From Gnetum montanum (taxonomy: Eukaryota; Streptophyta; Gnetopsida; Gnetales; Gnetaceae), in contig MNCI01010386.1 in assembly GCA_015680685.1 (NCBI GenBank), positions 147,845 through 211,844 on the forward strand: a stretch of 64,000 bases of DNA, in the 5' to 3' direction. Under the pieces are notes generated by a model, which saw nothing but the letters and a program-made list of their open reading frames with translations, did no database searches and was not told where the DNA came from. A program made the translations under genes and the position numbers. This document shows positions 34,311 to 46,382 of the stretch, piece by piece (position 1 is the stretch's first letter; each line of letters starts with the position of its first letter).

Positions 34311-35653
34311 ATAGGCAAGATATGGGAAAAAAAACAATAGAAGATGATTTAAGGAATTTGTAAGTAAATAAAGCTTCACTCTTTATAGAGATGAATGGTA
34401 AAAGATAACTCATGTAATTGACCCCATTTTTGGGAAAAGGCTAAAATGATAATGATTTAATGTGCCCAAATACAAAACATGGTTGAAAAATGTAATATTC
34501 ATCTTCAATATTATTTTAACTACACAAGAAACATTCCTTTACAACAAGTTTTAGGTTATATTTGCCTATTTCAACTATCAAATGATAAAATTCTATTCGT
34601 AATCTACTAATTATGTATATTAATTTAAATATAAACTCAATAAAACTTCTGTAAATTAATATGCCAAATACTTATTTCAACTATATCTTTTCCTGGGTGT
34701 TTGACTAGCTGAAAGGGTGAAAAGGGAGGCTTCTTAATCGATCAATCCATCAACAATTATCATATAAGTTTGAGAGAGCTCATTATCCCCTGCAATTCTC
34801 CATCTTGCTTTTCTCCCTCAAATTTCTCCAGTGTCTCTCTTACAATGCTTCACAAGTGTCCCTTTGTAACTTTCTAATTAAAAATACACGACATTTTTAC
34901 GTGTCGGAGATTTCCCGCATCCTCTAATCATATGCATCTTGTAGGTTACGACCTATAATTTCTGCTACAGATTTCCATGGTCACGGCAGAGAATTCGAAG
35001 CTTTTACATCTAACCAACATTTCTGCCCAATTTCAGCTTTTGATATATCTACAGTCATCCTTAATAATAGTTAACAACCTTTCGTTCCCTGTTCCGGGAG
35101 AACTATAACAGTAGCGTGTCCTTACCTGAGAAAAGCCAGATATCCAGCTCCAGGTTCCAAATTGGTTGATGTTTTGGATATAAAATTACATAACATTTGA
35201 TTCAAGATTAAAGTAACAATCCATGAAGTAAATTGCTCTGAATTATCTACCAGAGCATGAGGTGCACCCAAGGATATTTTCCAATGCTAAATTGTTGTCA
35301 TCATGTATGACTCAGCAAAACTGGTAGCCTGTTTCAAATATTGAAAGAGAGCAGCCTGCTTTACAGGTTAAAAACAATAGAACATGTCCTGAGAGGAATA
35401 ACTCAATAACCTAATAACCCAATAATTTTTTTAAAGTGAAAAATGGTAAATGTATTTCTGAGGACAGCAGGGGTCCTTTGTTATAATGAAATTTTTCATC
35501 CCTAGTCTTCCATGCAATGTTCAATTTATAACTCACAACAAAATCCATTTTGAAGAATGGACTTTGATCAGAGCTATCATGTCTCATATTTTAAAACTTT
35601 AATCAATGCTTTCTTGTACACAAATTGTGCAACTGTCATGTGGATAACTGTTT
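34310..35653. other. Intergenic DNA downstream of BCE2
   Basis: No reading frame or window-internal repeat was recognised. The part at 34850-35150 keeps several CG dinucleotides (such as ACGACATTTTTACGTGTCGG), unlike the transposon DNA to the left, and looks like unique low-copy sequence. Confidence 0.45.
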
Positions 35654-35682
35654 TTTATTTTTATTTTTATTTTTAATACAGA
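35654..35682 (-). terminator. Candidate poly(A) signal region of BCE2
   Basis: On the minus strand there are overlapping AATAAAAATAAAA words about 150-180 bp after the stop codon. Plant poly(A) signals are loose, so the exact site is uncertain. Confidence 0.35.
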
Positions 35683-35832
35683 AGTCAAAGACATGATTTC
35701 AGATTTTTCACTGGCATTTGATGTTGAACACCAGGTTTAAACAGCTAAATTAGGCTTGCATCTTCACAATTGAACTGAAGTACATGCTGGAAGTTTCGTG
35801 AAGGCAATGATCAATCTGAATCATCTGAGGCT

Positions 35833-35946
35833 TCATCTTAGATGAAGCAAAACATGCTCTGGATTCTCGATTAGACATTTCCATGTATTGGAAAATCTTG
35901 CTACTGCTGCACCATCTATAACTCTATGGTCAGCACCAAAAGCAAC
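35833..35946 (-). CDS. BCE2: BCE2 exon 8: catalytic HRVIDGA motif and C-terminus
   Basis: 37 codons plus TGA, acceptor tgcag|[17 protein letters not shown] carries the catalytic His and the Asp of the E2 family. Confidence 0.94.
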   Translation of the reverse strand, partial: VAFGADHRVIDGAAVARFSNTWKCLIENPEHVLLHLR

Positions 35947-38900
35947 CTGCAAAACATGAATTTTTTTTTTAAAAAAAAGAACAAAACAATTTTCATGAAT
36001 AAGAATTTCCTGTACTATGTACAACATCTTGACTGAAAAATGATCTTGCTACAACAAATAACCAAATTTACATTCACAACTGAAGTAGCATATATGGAGC
36101 CATCGTTATTAAAGCGCGGAAGTTTCTGAATTCTTCCAAGTGCTATTATAACAACTTCAGGGGAGTTCAGAAGCGGGGATCCAAATCTTCCGCCAATAGA
36201 TCCAATGTTGCTTAGTGTTATTGTTCCTCCGCTAGTATCTTCTGTACTCAAAGTGTTCTTTGAGGCTGCTTCCAAAAGGCGCCGAAGTTCTTTTGTGATC
36301 TGTGAAAACCACAAAAATGTTCATATTTTATTATATTGCAAACTGCATACATGATTCTGTTCAGAAATCTAGTAAAGGAAGATATTAATGATTAATTTTA
36401 TCAAAATGCATGCTGCCTTTACTCTGGCTGGTTGATCAAATGGACTTACGTTCATGAATCAAAATCCCAGCATGGTGAGCTGAAGTCGCACTGAATAACC
36501 AAAACTTTTATTTTCAGCGTTATGCCTTCCAATGCTACCAAGAGGCCAAGTGGAAGCCATTTTTAAGTAAAATGGGATAAGTGCGTGCACGACAATGATG
36601 ATAATTATTTACTGTCATGTGGATGGGCTACATCTTAAAATAAAATTTTGTTTATGTTAGATCTACGCTTTACAAGTTAACAATAGGATCTATAGCTAAT
36701 TTTTCTTCAAAATATGAAGTATGACAGTCTATATTAACACATTGTTTCTCATCTGAATTGACAAATTAACTTTTCTTTTCCTTTCTTTATTAGATATCTG
36801 AGATGCAACATTGGCCTGTTTGTGAAAAATCAAATGTCCAGCTGCAGATGAGACACAGAACCTTAAACAAGTTTGCAGTATGTGCAAATACTTTTGAATC
36901 CATTTAAAAATATAAATGGAATCCATTAATGTCTAAATGTGTCAAAAATGCATTTTATTTTAGTCAGGATCATTTCTAAAAAAAAATCAAACTCAGACTG
37001 TTCAGTTGAACAGCACTGTAACAGTAAAGAGTTGGCGTGGGATTATCAATTTGATAGAAAGTAGAAGACCTAAAAACACAAGTTTAGTACATACAGGCAT
37101 ATCAGTTAGACAGTAAGCACAAGTACACTGTCACCTGCAATATAGATAGTGACTGAACGTTCTTTATATTGGGAACAACCAAGCCGTGTTCGGTTGCCAT
37201 TGCAACTCCTATGTTGTGTGAACCTGTACAAGTTGAAACACAATACAACACCAAACACAAGAAAAAAAATTTAATTAACAATATTTCCCATTATTGATGT
37301 GAACTTTTTTGACTTATGTCTCTACTATTAATTATTTCATATTCTTATTTTATTCTAACACATGATTGCATGAGTTCTTATGAGTTTCACTCTCATACAA
37401 TAATGATATAAAAGCAGTGTAATAAGGCACTTGGTGTATGTTAAAAACCTCCTCAATTAATGAATAAGAAGTAATTCTGTCTATGTCCAACAAAAAAGCT
37501 TCTTTCCCAAATTTCTCAATTGATTTTATTATTTCCAGTTTTTTGTTTTTTAAAATTTCTTTTTCAACTTAAGAAACATCTTTCTTCTTGAAAATGTTAA
37601 AGATACAAAGAAAACTTTAAACTGTTTTAGAAACCCATTATCATTGCCACAAAATGCCCATAACAATGAGCAATAAACAATATGAAGGAAACATTAAAAG
37701 TCAGTTCAAAATATCAGACTGTTTTTAGATGTACTTTAACAGATTGGAAAAAATCATGCTAAGTTACCAGATGTGAAAATTTTCACATATTTGTTAAAAT
37801 CACTAAGGGTAAACTGAAACTGAATTTTTTTTACTTGCATCCACTGAGACCCTTTGATCTATCACACCAATTTCAAAATTCCTTTTGTGGAATTGTTTTT
37901 AAAGAAAGAGTTCAAGACCAATACTAAAAATTCTCAATCATTGACAAACTACAAGTCATAGAACAAGTGATTCTAATTCTTACTGTTTCTTCAGCTTCCA
38001 AAATCATAGATTGCTTGGCTTCACCTATAATCGTAATGAAAATTATAACTAGATTCTTGAATAAATGATTTTTCTCTCACCCATTCTATCATTGCAAAGC
38101 CCTACCTCTAGGCCATGGGCTGGACTGGTTGTGCTAGTGTTATTCAGAGAGTTAAAATTATCATGTCACAAGGCCAACATAGAAAACAAATGAAAAAGAA
38201 AATTTTAGGAAAAACTTACCTTTGCAGACAAGCTCATAAGCTTCCTCGTTAAAAGAGCTGTTCATAGAAGGATGCTCAAGGAGAGAAACAGATAATGATT
38301 TGATTAAAAATGGCAAATAAGAATGCTTTAAATCTTGTCCACTTGTGGCATTTTGAAAAGCATTCTTTAGCTTCATAAGAGAATCAACCGCAACTTCTTC
38401 AACGTAATGGAAGTGAGGAATTTTAGCTGCCATGCTCATACTCTTAACCATAGCACGTTGGAATCCCCTGAAAATACAAAATTCAATCTACAGATGAGTG
38501 AAGTGTATTTCCTTGAACCAAACAGCCTTTCATCTACATGATTGATTGAAATTATCTATCCAAACAGAAAAAGCATGAATAAATACATAATTAGCATAAC
38601 AATGAGCTTCTCTCTTTTTGTTATTTGTCATAAAGTTACTGCTTGACCATGTATGGAACTGCTGAAATGCATAACATGGAAAATAATCTCTTTAAGCACT
38701 TATTTACATAGATAAAAAGAAACAGTGCTTGGAATAAAAAATTATGTATCCAGTTAACCTGAATTTCTTTTGAAATAAATAAAGCAATTTTCCTTCAATT
38801 CCTGAACCTAGCATTGAAACAACTGTATTGCAAAGAATAACATGTTATGGACTATACCTTAGTGAAATTATTCTATCTTTGTACACCAAACTTTCTGTTG

Positions 38901-41900
38901 AATTTTCTTGAACAATTGGAGTGATTACTTCATCCAAACCTTTTTCATCTTTTGTCCATTTCAATATATCCTCCTTTAAAATCCTTCCATTTTTACCAGA
39001 ACCTGAAATTTCTTCCAACTTGACATCATATTCCTTTGCCATATGCCTAACAGCTGGTGTAGCCAATGTCTTTCCATGCCCTTCGTTTTCTCCTTTGTTA
39101 ACAGAATCACGCGACCCCTCTATCTGACTAACAATCGTACCATCTGTCTCTATTTCCAGTAATGTTTCCCCTACCTGATAGAAATTTGATCATAAAGTGA
39201 AGATGAATCTATCGCTTCGTGAGAACATGATCTACTGTTATAAAAAAAGCATACTTTAACAGTTGAAAAATCACAAAAACTTGTATATAAATCAAATGAT
39301 TCAAGGTGCACATATGCATATGTATTTTCCATAAAGTTCAATAAAACAACTCGTTTAGTAGATATACAAATAGATAACCATTAGAGAACCAACACACATT
39401 GATATCCCCATTGATGATGAATAAATCACCAACCAGCATTACCTATCACATTTTGTGAAAAAAAAAAAAAATTCCCAGTATTGTTTCTCATGTACCATTT
39501 TTCTAGAGAGATTCTATTTCAAGGACTTTGACATCCAAAGTGTGACATGGTGTATTCAGGATAAGTACAGATTGGAAAACCATTATGAAAAATATCCATC
39601 AATACGTATACATCATTCTGGTAAATATTTTATAATATATCTACCTTATCTCAAATACTTTGGTCCATTGACTTTTTGCAATTAATTTTCATTGCATAAA
39701 ACATACAAAAATTAAAGCAGCAAGATGCCATGTGTATACTAGGAAAACTTTATCAGGAACCAGAAAGGAGATTCATTTCATAACACGATTTTGTCCAGGG
39801 CATTAGTGTTTCAGAGGTAATTTCTGTTTGTAGCTTGATCGGAAAAAAGCAATAAATGAATTGATTTGTTATTTCATGAACTAAAAGGAAAGAAATAACA
39901 GAAACAGATGAAAGATACTTTTCTAAAATAAGCAATGCAACAGTAAGATTTGACAGTGATCATTGGCTATATAATTTCCTGTAGAAATATGATTAGTTTG
40001 GTTGGCCTGGAGCGTGAAGGCCAAGATCAGAAAAAACTGAGACTCATTTTGCTAGGAAATTCTCTCTCTTTCTGCCAAATTTAGTTTGAAATGTTTTGGT
40101 CAACATGATCTAGAATTTTTGCTAAAGTAAAAATTCATGATTAACCCTTTCGCAGGTCTAATTTAGAAATTCAAATGCCACAACTGGTTTGATAGATTAT
40201 ATGAGAAAATTCATCATCACTTGTTCAAAATAACTCATTTGCACTGTCGCAATATTGCATACGCATTCACAGAACCACAGAAGATGCAATATAAATATGA
40301 ACAATTCACCATCACTTTTGCCTTATTATTCCATACGTACGTGCTCTTTCATAAGTGCTGACCCATCTATTTTTAGATATACATATTCACCTGCTGAATC
40401 CAAAAACTTATTTCCAATTTCTATATTGCAATAGGGTCATTATAGATGGTCTGAAAATTTGGCCTTTATGTCACATTACAGAGAGAATAGCTTATTAATA
40501 TCCAGAGGCTTAGAATTGGGTAAAAGAAAGTGAATGGTTCCAAAGCTCTCAGAATTTCAGTTATATTCTATACTTCTCACTGTCCCTCTCCAGCAGCTAC
40601 TCTACTGATCCTCTTGCTTTAGGTTCGTTCTATTTAATTGTCTGTCAATGACCTGCTTCCTTTTGGTTTGGCCCCAGTACTTTGTAAGTATTTTGTTTAT
40701 TTCATATCCAAGTTTCTGCTCTAATATATATACTATCATGCCTGAGAATTCACCCTGCTGCCCCTGCACTAGAGTGGATAGAACAGTGGCACGACCACTT
40801 GCAAGATAAGGACTGATACAACAATGTTGGTTGAAAGCAATTGGATTTGTCTTATTTTGGACTCTGGTATAGCAGTCGAGGTTCTAGCTGCTATTTATTT
40901 TATGCCTGTGGGAGGGCAGTATACCTCAAATGAGGTGCTTTTTGTTCATTATCTAGCTGAATTGTTGCAATTGTTGCAAAGGTCACAAGTACCAGTATGT
41001 ATTGGATGGTTTTGCTGTAGGGTTCCTGTTGCTTGTGCATAAATTCTAGCCCAATGATAAAATATTTTGTGCTAATTTTGTAATATTTTGTAACTAATGA
41101 AATCTTGGATCTTTTTCTTAAAGAAGAAACAGGCTACCTTTCTAATGAAATTATACAGCATTTTAATAAATTTATAATTCAGTAAAAATGTTTCCAAATG
41201 ACATGAGCCTTTAATTTTGTACCATTATCATATCCCCTGGAAGAAATCGCAATTTAGCCACTGTCCCTTTGTAAGGGCTTGTTATCTCTATAGCTGCTTT
41301 ATCGCTTTGTACCATGCAGATGGTCTGAAATTCTTCCACTGCATCACCCTGGATAACCATGACAGATTATTAACAAGATATGAGTCCAATGCTAGTTTAG
41401 CTATATATTTATTATTTGACTAAGAGAATTTTTTTATATTTTTCAAATTAATAAAATCTCAAGTTGATTCACTGAGAATTGATTTTCACATTGAAAAACA
41501 AAAATCAAAACTAATGCATGTTATTCAATGATAATTCTAGTAAAAAAGTTTATCTTTACTCAGCTTTATGGACAAAGTCCAGGTAACAAAGTAGTTGGCC
41601 TCTCAACAAAACTCTCAGTCAAAATAATAATTCCCATGAAAATGTTCATCTGTTAGTCCAGTGTTATGACAATGATTATTTATTTACGGAGACAAAGTCC
41701 AGCCAACTGGTGGTTGGCCTCTTAGCCAAAAGGCTCCTCTGTAGCTATTATGACAACAGTAAAAACTATGACCAGAAGAGTTCTCCTTACCGTTGAGATA
41801 ATAAAATTATTTTACCATGACCAAGGAAGACTCTCTTAGATGAGGCTGGTAGTTGGCCTCTTGGCCAAAAAAATCCAAACAAATATTCCAACAATATTGC

Positions 41901-43811
41901 ATATATAGAAATATGATAATGTAGAATTATGGGTGTCATGTTTTCAGTAGCACAGTCATTGGATCAAAGTTTAAACGTAATCAGAGAGAGCTACTGATCA
42001 GGGAAAATACTCAAAGTAGAAACACAAATGATGGGAAAACACATACAGGGGAAGTGAATATGACCTATAGTATTAATTCTATTAATTACGTGCACTTGTC
42101 AGTAATGAAAATGAAATTTCTTACAAACCAATACACAAGCCCTAATTGGTATCAGCTGGGTTATTACATTTCACAAAATCTCAAACAAGATGATGCCATT
42201 ATTTCTATTTGCAACATGATCATTGATTAAGAAAATAATTGCATTTAATATTTGCATAATTACTGCACATTGAGGTAAAATTCACTCACTTCTTCAACTA
42301 GCCATTTGAGAAGTTCACACTCCTTGATTCCCTCCCCTGGTTGCGGCAAAGGAAATTCTACTACTGTTGAACTCTGAACTGTTCTCTGTTGTTCAGCTTC
42401 ACTGGACAGAAATGCCTTTGGGATAATGATGAAGCCCTGTCCATATTTAAAAACCTAAGACATGTAAAGCAAAGTACTGAACTCGAAGATGAACTTAATG
42501 GAAATGTGTCAATGAAATGAGTTTAGTTTTTCAAACAGGCATGAAATATTTCATATAAATGCATCACAGATACTACCTGAATATGCATTCTGCCTATGCC
42601 ATATAAAGTTAGAAACACGTATGCAGTGTGATCATAATTTTCACTGATGTAGGCCACTTTATTATTGTTATTTTTAAAGTGCAAGATAATTCCATTTGAA
42701 ATCTGTAAATCTATAAAATTAAAATCCTTCATGAAAGCCCAACAGCAGATCACATTTTTCCAAACAATATAAATTTGAAGAACGTTTAAGTTTTAAATCA
42801 AAATTTTCCTAAGAAGAAGTTTGTACTTGAGCATGCTTGCTGCCTTTTGAGAACAATTTTACAATTTAATCAAACTGTTTTAAAACTGTGATTAAAATTA
42901 ATACAAATAAAAATATATAAAATAGCCCAACCAATCTTTAAAACCAATACAATTGAAGCAAAAGATGCAAAAAGTTTAAGAAACACTATTCAATGGCTTG
43001 CACCAAAAGGTCAAAAACAGAGGTATAAAAGTTAAAACCGATATATAAAGAAAAGGATAACAGATCTGAGGGGGAAAACAGTAATAAATGTAAACACGTA
43101 TAAAGCATAGACGCTAGGTAACATCTGAAAAAGTGCAGCCTCTTCATGGTTGCGCATATGTGTTGTATTCTACGGCTGCAATTTAAGGAATGGTCCTATA
43201 ATGCTAGTATCCAGTTCTATGATTAGAAAATCCAAATTATCAATAGGAGAAAACAACTGTGCACTGTAGCTATGCAATCTGTTCACAGTCATCTACTAGA
43301 TATTTGTGAACATACACCAAATCTTTATGCGAAAACATGACATCCAGTTGCAATAGAAATCAGGCATCTCTAGGATGATAGAATTTGGGTTTTTCAGAAA
43401 AACTTTTAACCTCCAGAAGACACTCAATAAACAAGGAATTTAACCAAGTTTTCAACAAAGTTGCATTCAAATAAAGCCTTTATGAGTCTGTACTGCCACT
43501 GCACGCAAATGGGATCACATCCTTACTATGTCTACCTAGTGAACAATATAAACTAATTCACCTGCTCTTACAAAGCTTACTAATGTCTCTACCTTTTCTG
43601 CAATCAATTTTGAGCCCCTCAGGAAATTTTCTTTCTGAAATGCATGCACTATGCAGTTCTCTAAAGTTGCCATTTTGGAGGCCTTGCTATAAGAAGCTGG
43701 ATCCTCAAGCAATTGCGTTGCCATTACTCTGGTACCTTGCAAACATTTTTGAAGCATTACCGAGGAAAATGTGGCTTTCCGGACGAATTTACTCAACATA
43801 TACATCTTCAA
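35833..43811 (-). CDS. BCE2: Branched-chain 2-oxo acid dehydrogenase E2, lipoamide acyltransferase
   Basis: Core E2 subunit of the mitochondrial complex that degrades the 2-oxo acids of Leu, Ile and Val. It moves the acyl group from E1 via lipoyl-lysine to CoA. Exons (minus): 43593-43811, 42290-42436, 41223-41348, 38858-39174, 38220-38467, 37135-37223, 36063-36299, 35833-35946. They total 1497 nt, 498 residues, no internal stop, all GT-AG. Domains: basic, acid-poor N-terminus fitting a mitochondrial transit peptide (1-73); lipoyl domain (about 97-175) with QSDKA, Lys139; peripheral-subunit-binding domain (about 203-240, [11 protein letters not shown] and [14 protein letters not shown]); catalytic domain to the end with [37 protein letters not shown] and HRVIDGA (His468, Asp472). 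Length is close to Arabidopsis BCE2 (about 483). The start could also be Met3 or Met5. It appears functional. Confidence 0.93.
36063..36299 (-). CDS. BCE2: BCE2 exon 7: catalytic domain
   Basis: 79 codons, acceptor cacag|ATC, donor TTG|gttatt, phase 0. It contains [20 protein letters not shown] and [14 protein letters not shown]. Confidence 0.94.
37135..37223 (-). CDS. BCE2: BCE2 exon 6: catalytic domain, CoA-site strand
   Basis: 89 nt, acceptor tacag|GTT, donor CAG|gtgaca. It encodes [18 protein letters not shown] and NVQSLSILQ, almost invariant in plant BCE2. No long frame marks it, so it is easily missed. Confidence 0.93.
38220..38467 (-). CDS. BCE2: BCE2 exon 5: start of catalytic domain
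   Basis: 248 nt, acceptor ttcag|GGG, donor AAG|gtaagt. It contains [20 protein letters not shown], then [11 protein letters not shown] and [15 protein letters not shown]. The last base begins the Gly of GSHNIGV. Confidence 0.93.
38858..39174 (-). CDS. BCE2: BCE2 exon 4: end of lipoyl domain and E1/E3-binding domain
   Basis: 317 nt, acceptor atcag|GTA, donor AAG|gtatag, ending after the second base of an Arg codon. VGETLLEIE closes the lipoyl domain. [15 protein letters not shown] starts the peripheral-subunit-binding domain. Confidence 0.93.
39175..41222 (-). other. BCE2 intron 3, with possible foreign segment
   Basis: The longest intron (2048 bp). The part at about 40560-41130 differs in texture, with more G and C. 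It ends with a plus-strand stretch of the GATAAAATATTTTGTGC/TAATGAAATCTTGGATC kind that looks like a non-LTR element 3' end. No protein domain could be assigned to its 72-codon frame (40824-41042). Confidence 0.35.
41223..41348 (-). CDS. BCE2: BCE2 exon 3: lipoyl-lysine hairpin
   Basis: 42 codons, acceptor tccag|GGT, donor ATG|gtacaa. It contains [10 protein letters not shown]. The Lys is the lipoylation site at the tip of the beta turn. Confidence 0.92.
41395..41660 (+). repeat. LINE tail and linked TTGGCC repeat, copy 2, in BCE2 intron 2
   Basis: It aligns in order with 34046-34310, but without the TA microsatellite. The TTGGCC word is at about 41600-41608 (AGTTGGCCTCTC). No LINE coding sequence precedes it, so this is a tail-only copy. 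Confidence 0.6.
41570..41880 (+). repeat. Repeated GACAAAGTCCAG...AGTTGGCCTCTTGGCCAAAA units
   Basis: Three units inside BCE2 intron 2, at about 41571-41612, 41690-41735 and 41845-41872, share ACAAAGTCCAG (first two) and a GGTAGTTGGCCTCTTGGCCA-like core (all). A fourth relative lies at 34240-34277. The core holds the palindrome TTGGCCAA. Only copies on the same strand were seen. Confidence 0.6.
42290..42436 (-). CDS. BCE2: BCE2 exon 2: linker and start of lipoyl domain
   Basis: 49 codons, acceptor gacag|GGC, donor GAA|gtgagt, phase 0 on both sides. It contains [15 protein letters not shown], the conserved first strands of the lipoyl domain. Confidence 0.9.
43593..43811 (-). CDS. BCE2: BCE2 exon 1: mitochondrial transit peptide
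   Basis: 73 codons, phase 0, donor AAG|gtagag. The start [17 protein letters not shown] is basic and hydroxylated. Three Met codons compete within the first five positions. The exon is specific to this organism in sequence, as expected for a transit peptide. It is the least certain exon. Confidence 0.75.
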
Positions 43812-44200
43812 CGCTTCGGATGATAATATAAATCAGAGCGCCTCTGTGAGCCCGATAATCCAAGCCTACCGAAGATGGGAAATTCAAAGCTTCTGAGAAA
43901 GAAACTGCTAAAGGAGGAAGCAGGCTAAATCTGAAAGTCAACGAGTCCGCTTTGCCTATAAACTGTGTCGCATATAATGGAATGGATAACTGTGCCAGCA
44001 CTCTCACTTTGTACCGATGCAAATTTTTATGTCGGTAGGATTGCGTCTCGCAACCCCAACGTTTTCCATGAGGATTACACGCATGTTGGGTCAATTTTCC
44101 ATATTAGCAAAGCTATTTATTTTTAATAAAGTCAACTACTTGTGTTATGACCGCCTGCAAAGTGGGAATAATTCTAGTCTACTTGAAGTGTACAAGGGTT
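43812..44200 (-). other. BCE2 5' UTR and promoter region
   Basis: Upstream of the ATG the sequence keeps about ten CG dinucleotides between 43800 and 44080 and has no transposon similarity, then gives way to polypurine-like sequence and the J LTR at 44244. A minus-strand frame (43789-44094) overlaps it but resembles no protein. Confidence 0.45.
43971..43980 (-). promoter_or_regulatory. Candidate TATA box of BCE2
   Basis: Minus-strand CCATTATATG about 160 bp before the start codon, in a short CG-containing stretch (43840-44080). It is weak evidence on its own. Confidence 0.3.
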
Positions 44201-44243
44201 AAAAATTTAAGAAATAAAAATTAATTATTAGTAAGGAGGATAG

Positions 44244-44799
44244 TGTTACAGAGAGAATGTTTTGTTGTTGGTTCAAAGATTGACTACTCGCTTTGTGGAG
44301 TAGGGCAAGAAAGATTATGAAGATGGAGTAGGGCAAGAAAGAGTATGAAGATTCACTTTGGTTCCATGATATCTTAACCATCACCCTATACAACTACATT
44401 GCCTTAATTCCTTGTGAATGGCATCACAAAGATATATAGGCTTGTTGATGAAGCTTTAGCTTCTTTAGCTTGAGCATCATCCCTTCTCTATGGAGTAGGC
44501 CCCCATCTCCTAGCCCGAAGCTCTCTTAAGGAACAATATCTCTTATGTGTATGCTAATGCTCTTTAAGTATGTTGTGTGTGTTGCATTGGTTTGTTTGCT
44601 TATATGATTATTAAGACACCCTTGCCTACTCCTAACCTTGGGCTAACATGTAGTGTGAGTTATGTACTTTTGTTGTGCTTGCAAGTTCTTAAGGACATTA
44701 AGGTGTAGCTCACCTTGAGTTTGCTTTGGAACACTTAGCGACTTTGGGGTGCATAGGTGGTGCTCAAAGCTAAGGTTTGGTTCAAGCAATGTCGTTACA
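44244..44799 (+). repeat. 5' LTR of element J
   Basis: TGTTACAG...GTTACA, 556 bp. It lies 433 bp from the BCE2 start codon, in the opposite orientation. Confidence 0.65.
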
Positions 44800-44801
44800 C
44801 T

Positions 44802-44813
44802 TGGTATCAAAGG
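44802..44813 (+). other. Primer-binding site of element J (tRNA-Met type)
   Basis: TGGTATCAAAGG, two bases after the LTR end. Confidence 0.65.
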
Positions 44814-46237
44814 TAAGGTTTTGGTTCAAGTGGAACACACATTCATATACTTTTGTAAGCAGTTTGGAATGATAAATGATATGTCTAAAGTTAAGAGAAT
44901 AGATCTTGGTCCTACTTCTGTATGAAGAGGACATGGTCAATGCTATCTAGTAGAATCAAGCCAAAAGCCATACCACTAGGCTAACACCTCATTATTACTC
45001 TCGTAAGAGGATCCAATTATGGAGTTAATTGCTACAAGTAGATGACATATTCATACATCATCTACCTTGAGTCAAAGGGGTTTGAACAATTCTAGAGTTT
45101 GGTGATTCTAAGAGAGTTCCTTTCTTGTTGAAGTTGAGCTCTTGCATCAAACATAACCAAGCTCTAGCTTAAAACATTTTATTAAGACATTGTATAAACT
45201 ACCAAGATAATATTATTAATGATCTCTAGTTTGTGAAAAAATAGTTATGTATGCCTCAATTAGTTATGATGAATGGTGATTAAAACAAATTTTGTTCTAC
45301 TCACTAATTCGTATGAAAATCTAAGATGGTGGTTCCATCATGAATTGAATATCAAGAAATGTATTCAATCAATGATTCTTATTGGAATGTGCTACTTATG
45401 TATGGATGGTTGTTCTCATTTCCATTGATGTGAAACTTCTCTGGCTTGAATGCCTTGAGAACTCTATAATTTAATATTACAATGTGACAATTTTGTACTT
45501 GTGTGCTATGGAATGCCACTTAGATTTTCATTCAAGCTCACGATCCATACAAGAAAAATGGCAATGTTTTAAATTATTTTGTATGCAAATCTCATGTTTA
45601 AGAGTGTTCCCATGTCCTTGCTCATGGATGGTAGTTTGAAGGTGAAAAGTCTTGGAAGTTTCAATGTCATGATTCCTTTATTGAAATTTTCCTCATTAAC
45701 AATTGGGCTTTGGTCATGAAATAGTGGTATGGAATGTGGATGGCAATTCATCTCTACATGAAACAACATGATGCATGGTTGCTAGCATGTTAATGTTCAA
45801 ATAGAGAAGAACTTATGTGCTTGATTTCATTACTTGTATTTAGTGAATAGTGGGATATGTGCCAACACTGTAGGAAGGATAGTGATTTAATGGATAAGTT
45901 TTTATTTTTACCATCTTCCTTCCAAGTTTACATTTTGTACTGTTGAGAACTTGAAGAGATTATCTTCTACATATGCAATGTAATGCTTTTGGTTGCCTGT
46001 AAACATTGTGTTAGGAAGTGGTTCTTTCTTTATGGGAGATCTTAACAAAGATTGCTTCTAATGCCAAACACTTTGTTGATTATGATAGTAACCAAGCATT
46101 GGGATTTTATGTTTAACCACCTTGACAAAAGATAGACAATCAAATTTTCTACCAATAGAGTTTATGCCAAAGAGGATAGAATATGGCTAGTTTAGTACTA
46201 CCACTTTCTAGATAGGTTGAAACATCAATTTATGTGC

Positions 46238-46355
46238 AAGAGAGAAAGAAAAAGAAAAGGAAAGGAAAGAAAAAAAGATACACACACATACACATAATGA
46301 GAGAAAGGAGAAAGAAATAGAAAATGTGTGTTTGTGCACATGCACACACATGTGG
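46238..46355. repeat. Polypurine tract and CA/TG microsatellite in J
   Basis: About 40 bases of almost only A and G (46238-46277) are followed by CACACACATACACATA, another purine run, and a TGTGTGTTTGTGCACATGCA stretch. Confidence 0.75.
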
Positions 46356-46382
46356 GTAAGAGAAAATAAAGGTGTAGTGACC

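Noticed and set aside
40824-41042. 72-codon plus-strand frame in BCE2 intron 3
   Set aside because: It matches no protein family I know and lies within an intron. It may be LINE tail sequence.
35833-43811. BCE2 as a pseudogene broken by transposons
   Set aside because: All eight exons keep frame and splice sites and the key residues are present.
43789-44094. 101-codon minus-strand frame upstream of BCE2
   Set aside because: It overlaps the presumed 5' UTR and promoter, has no homology and is in another frame from exon 1.
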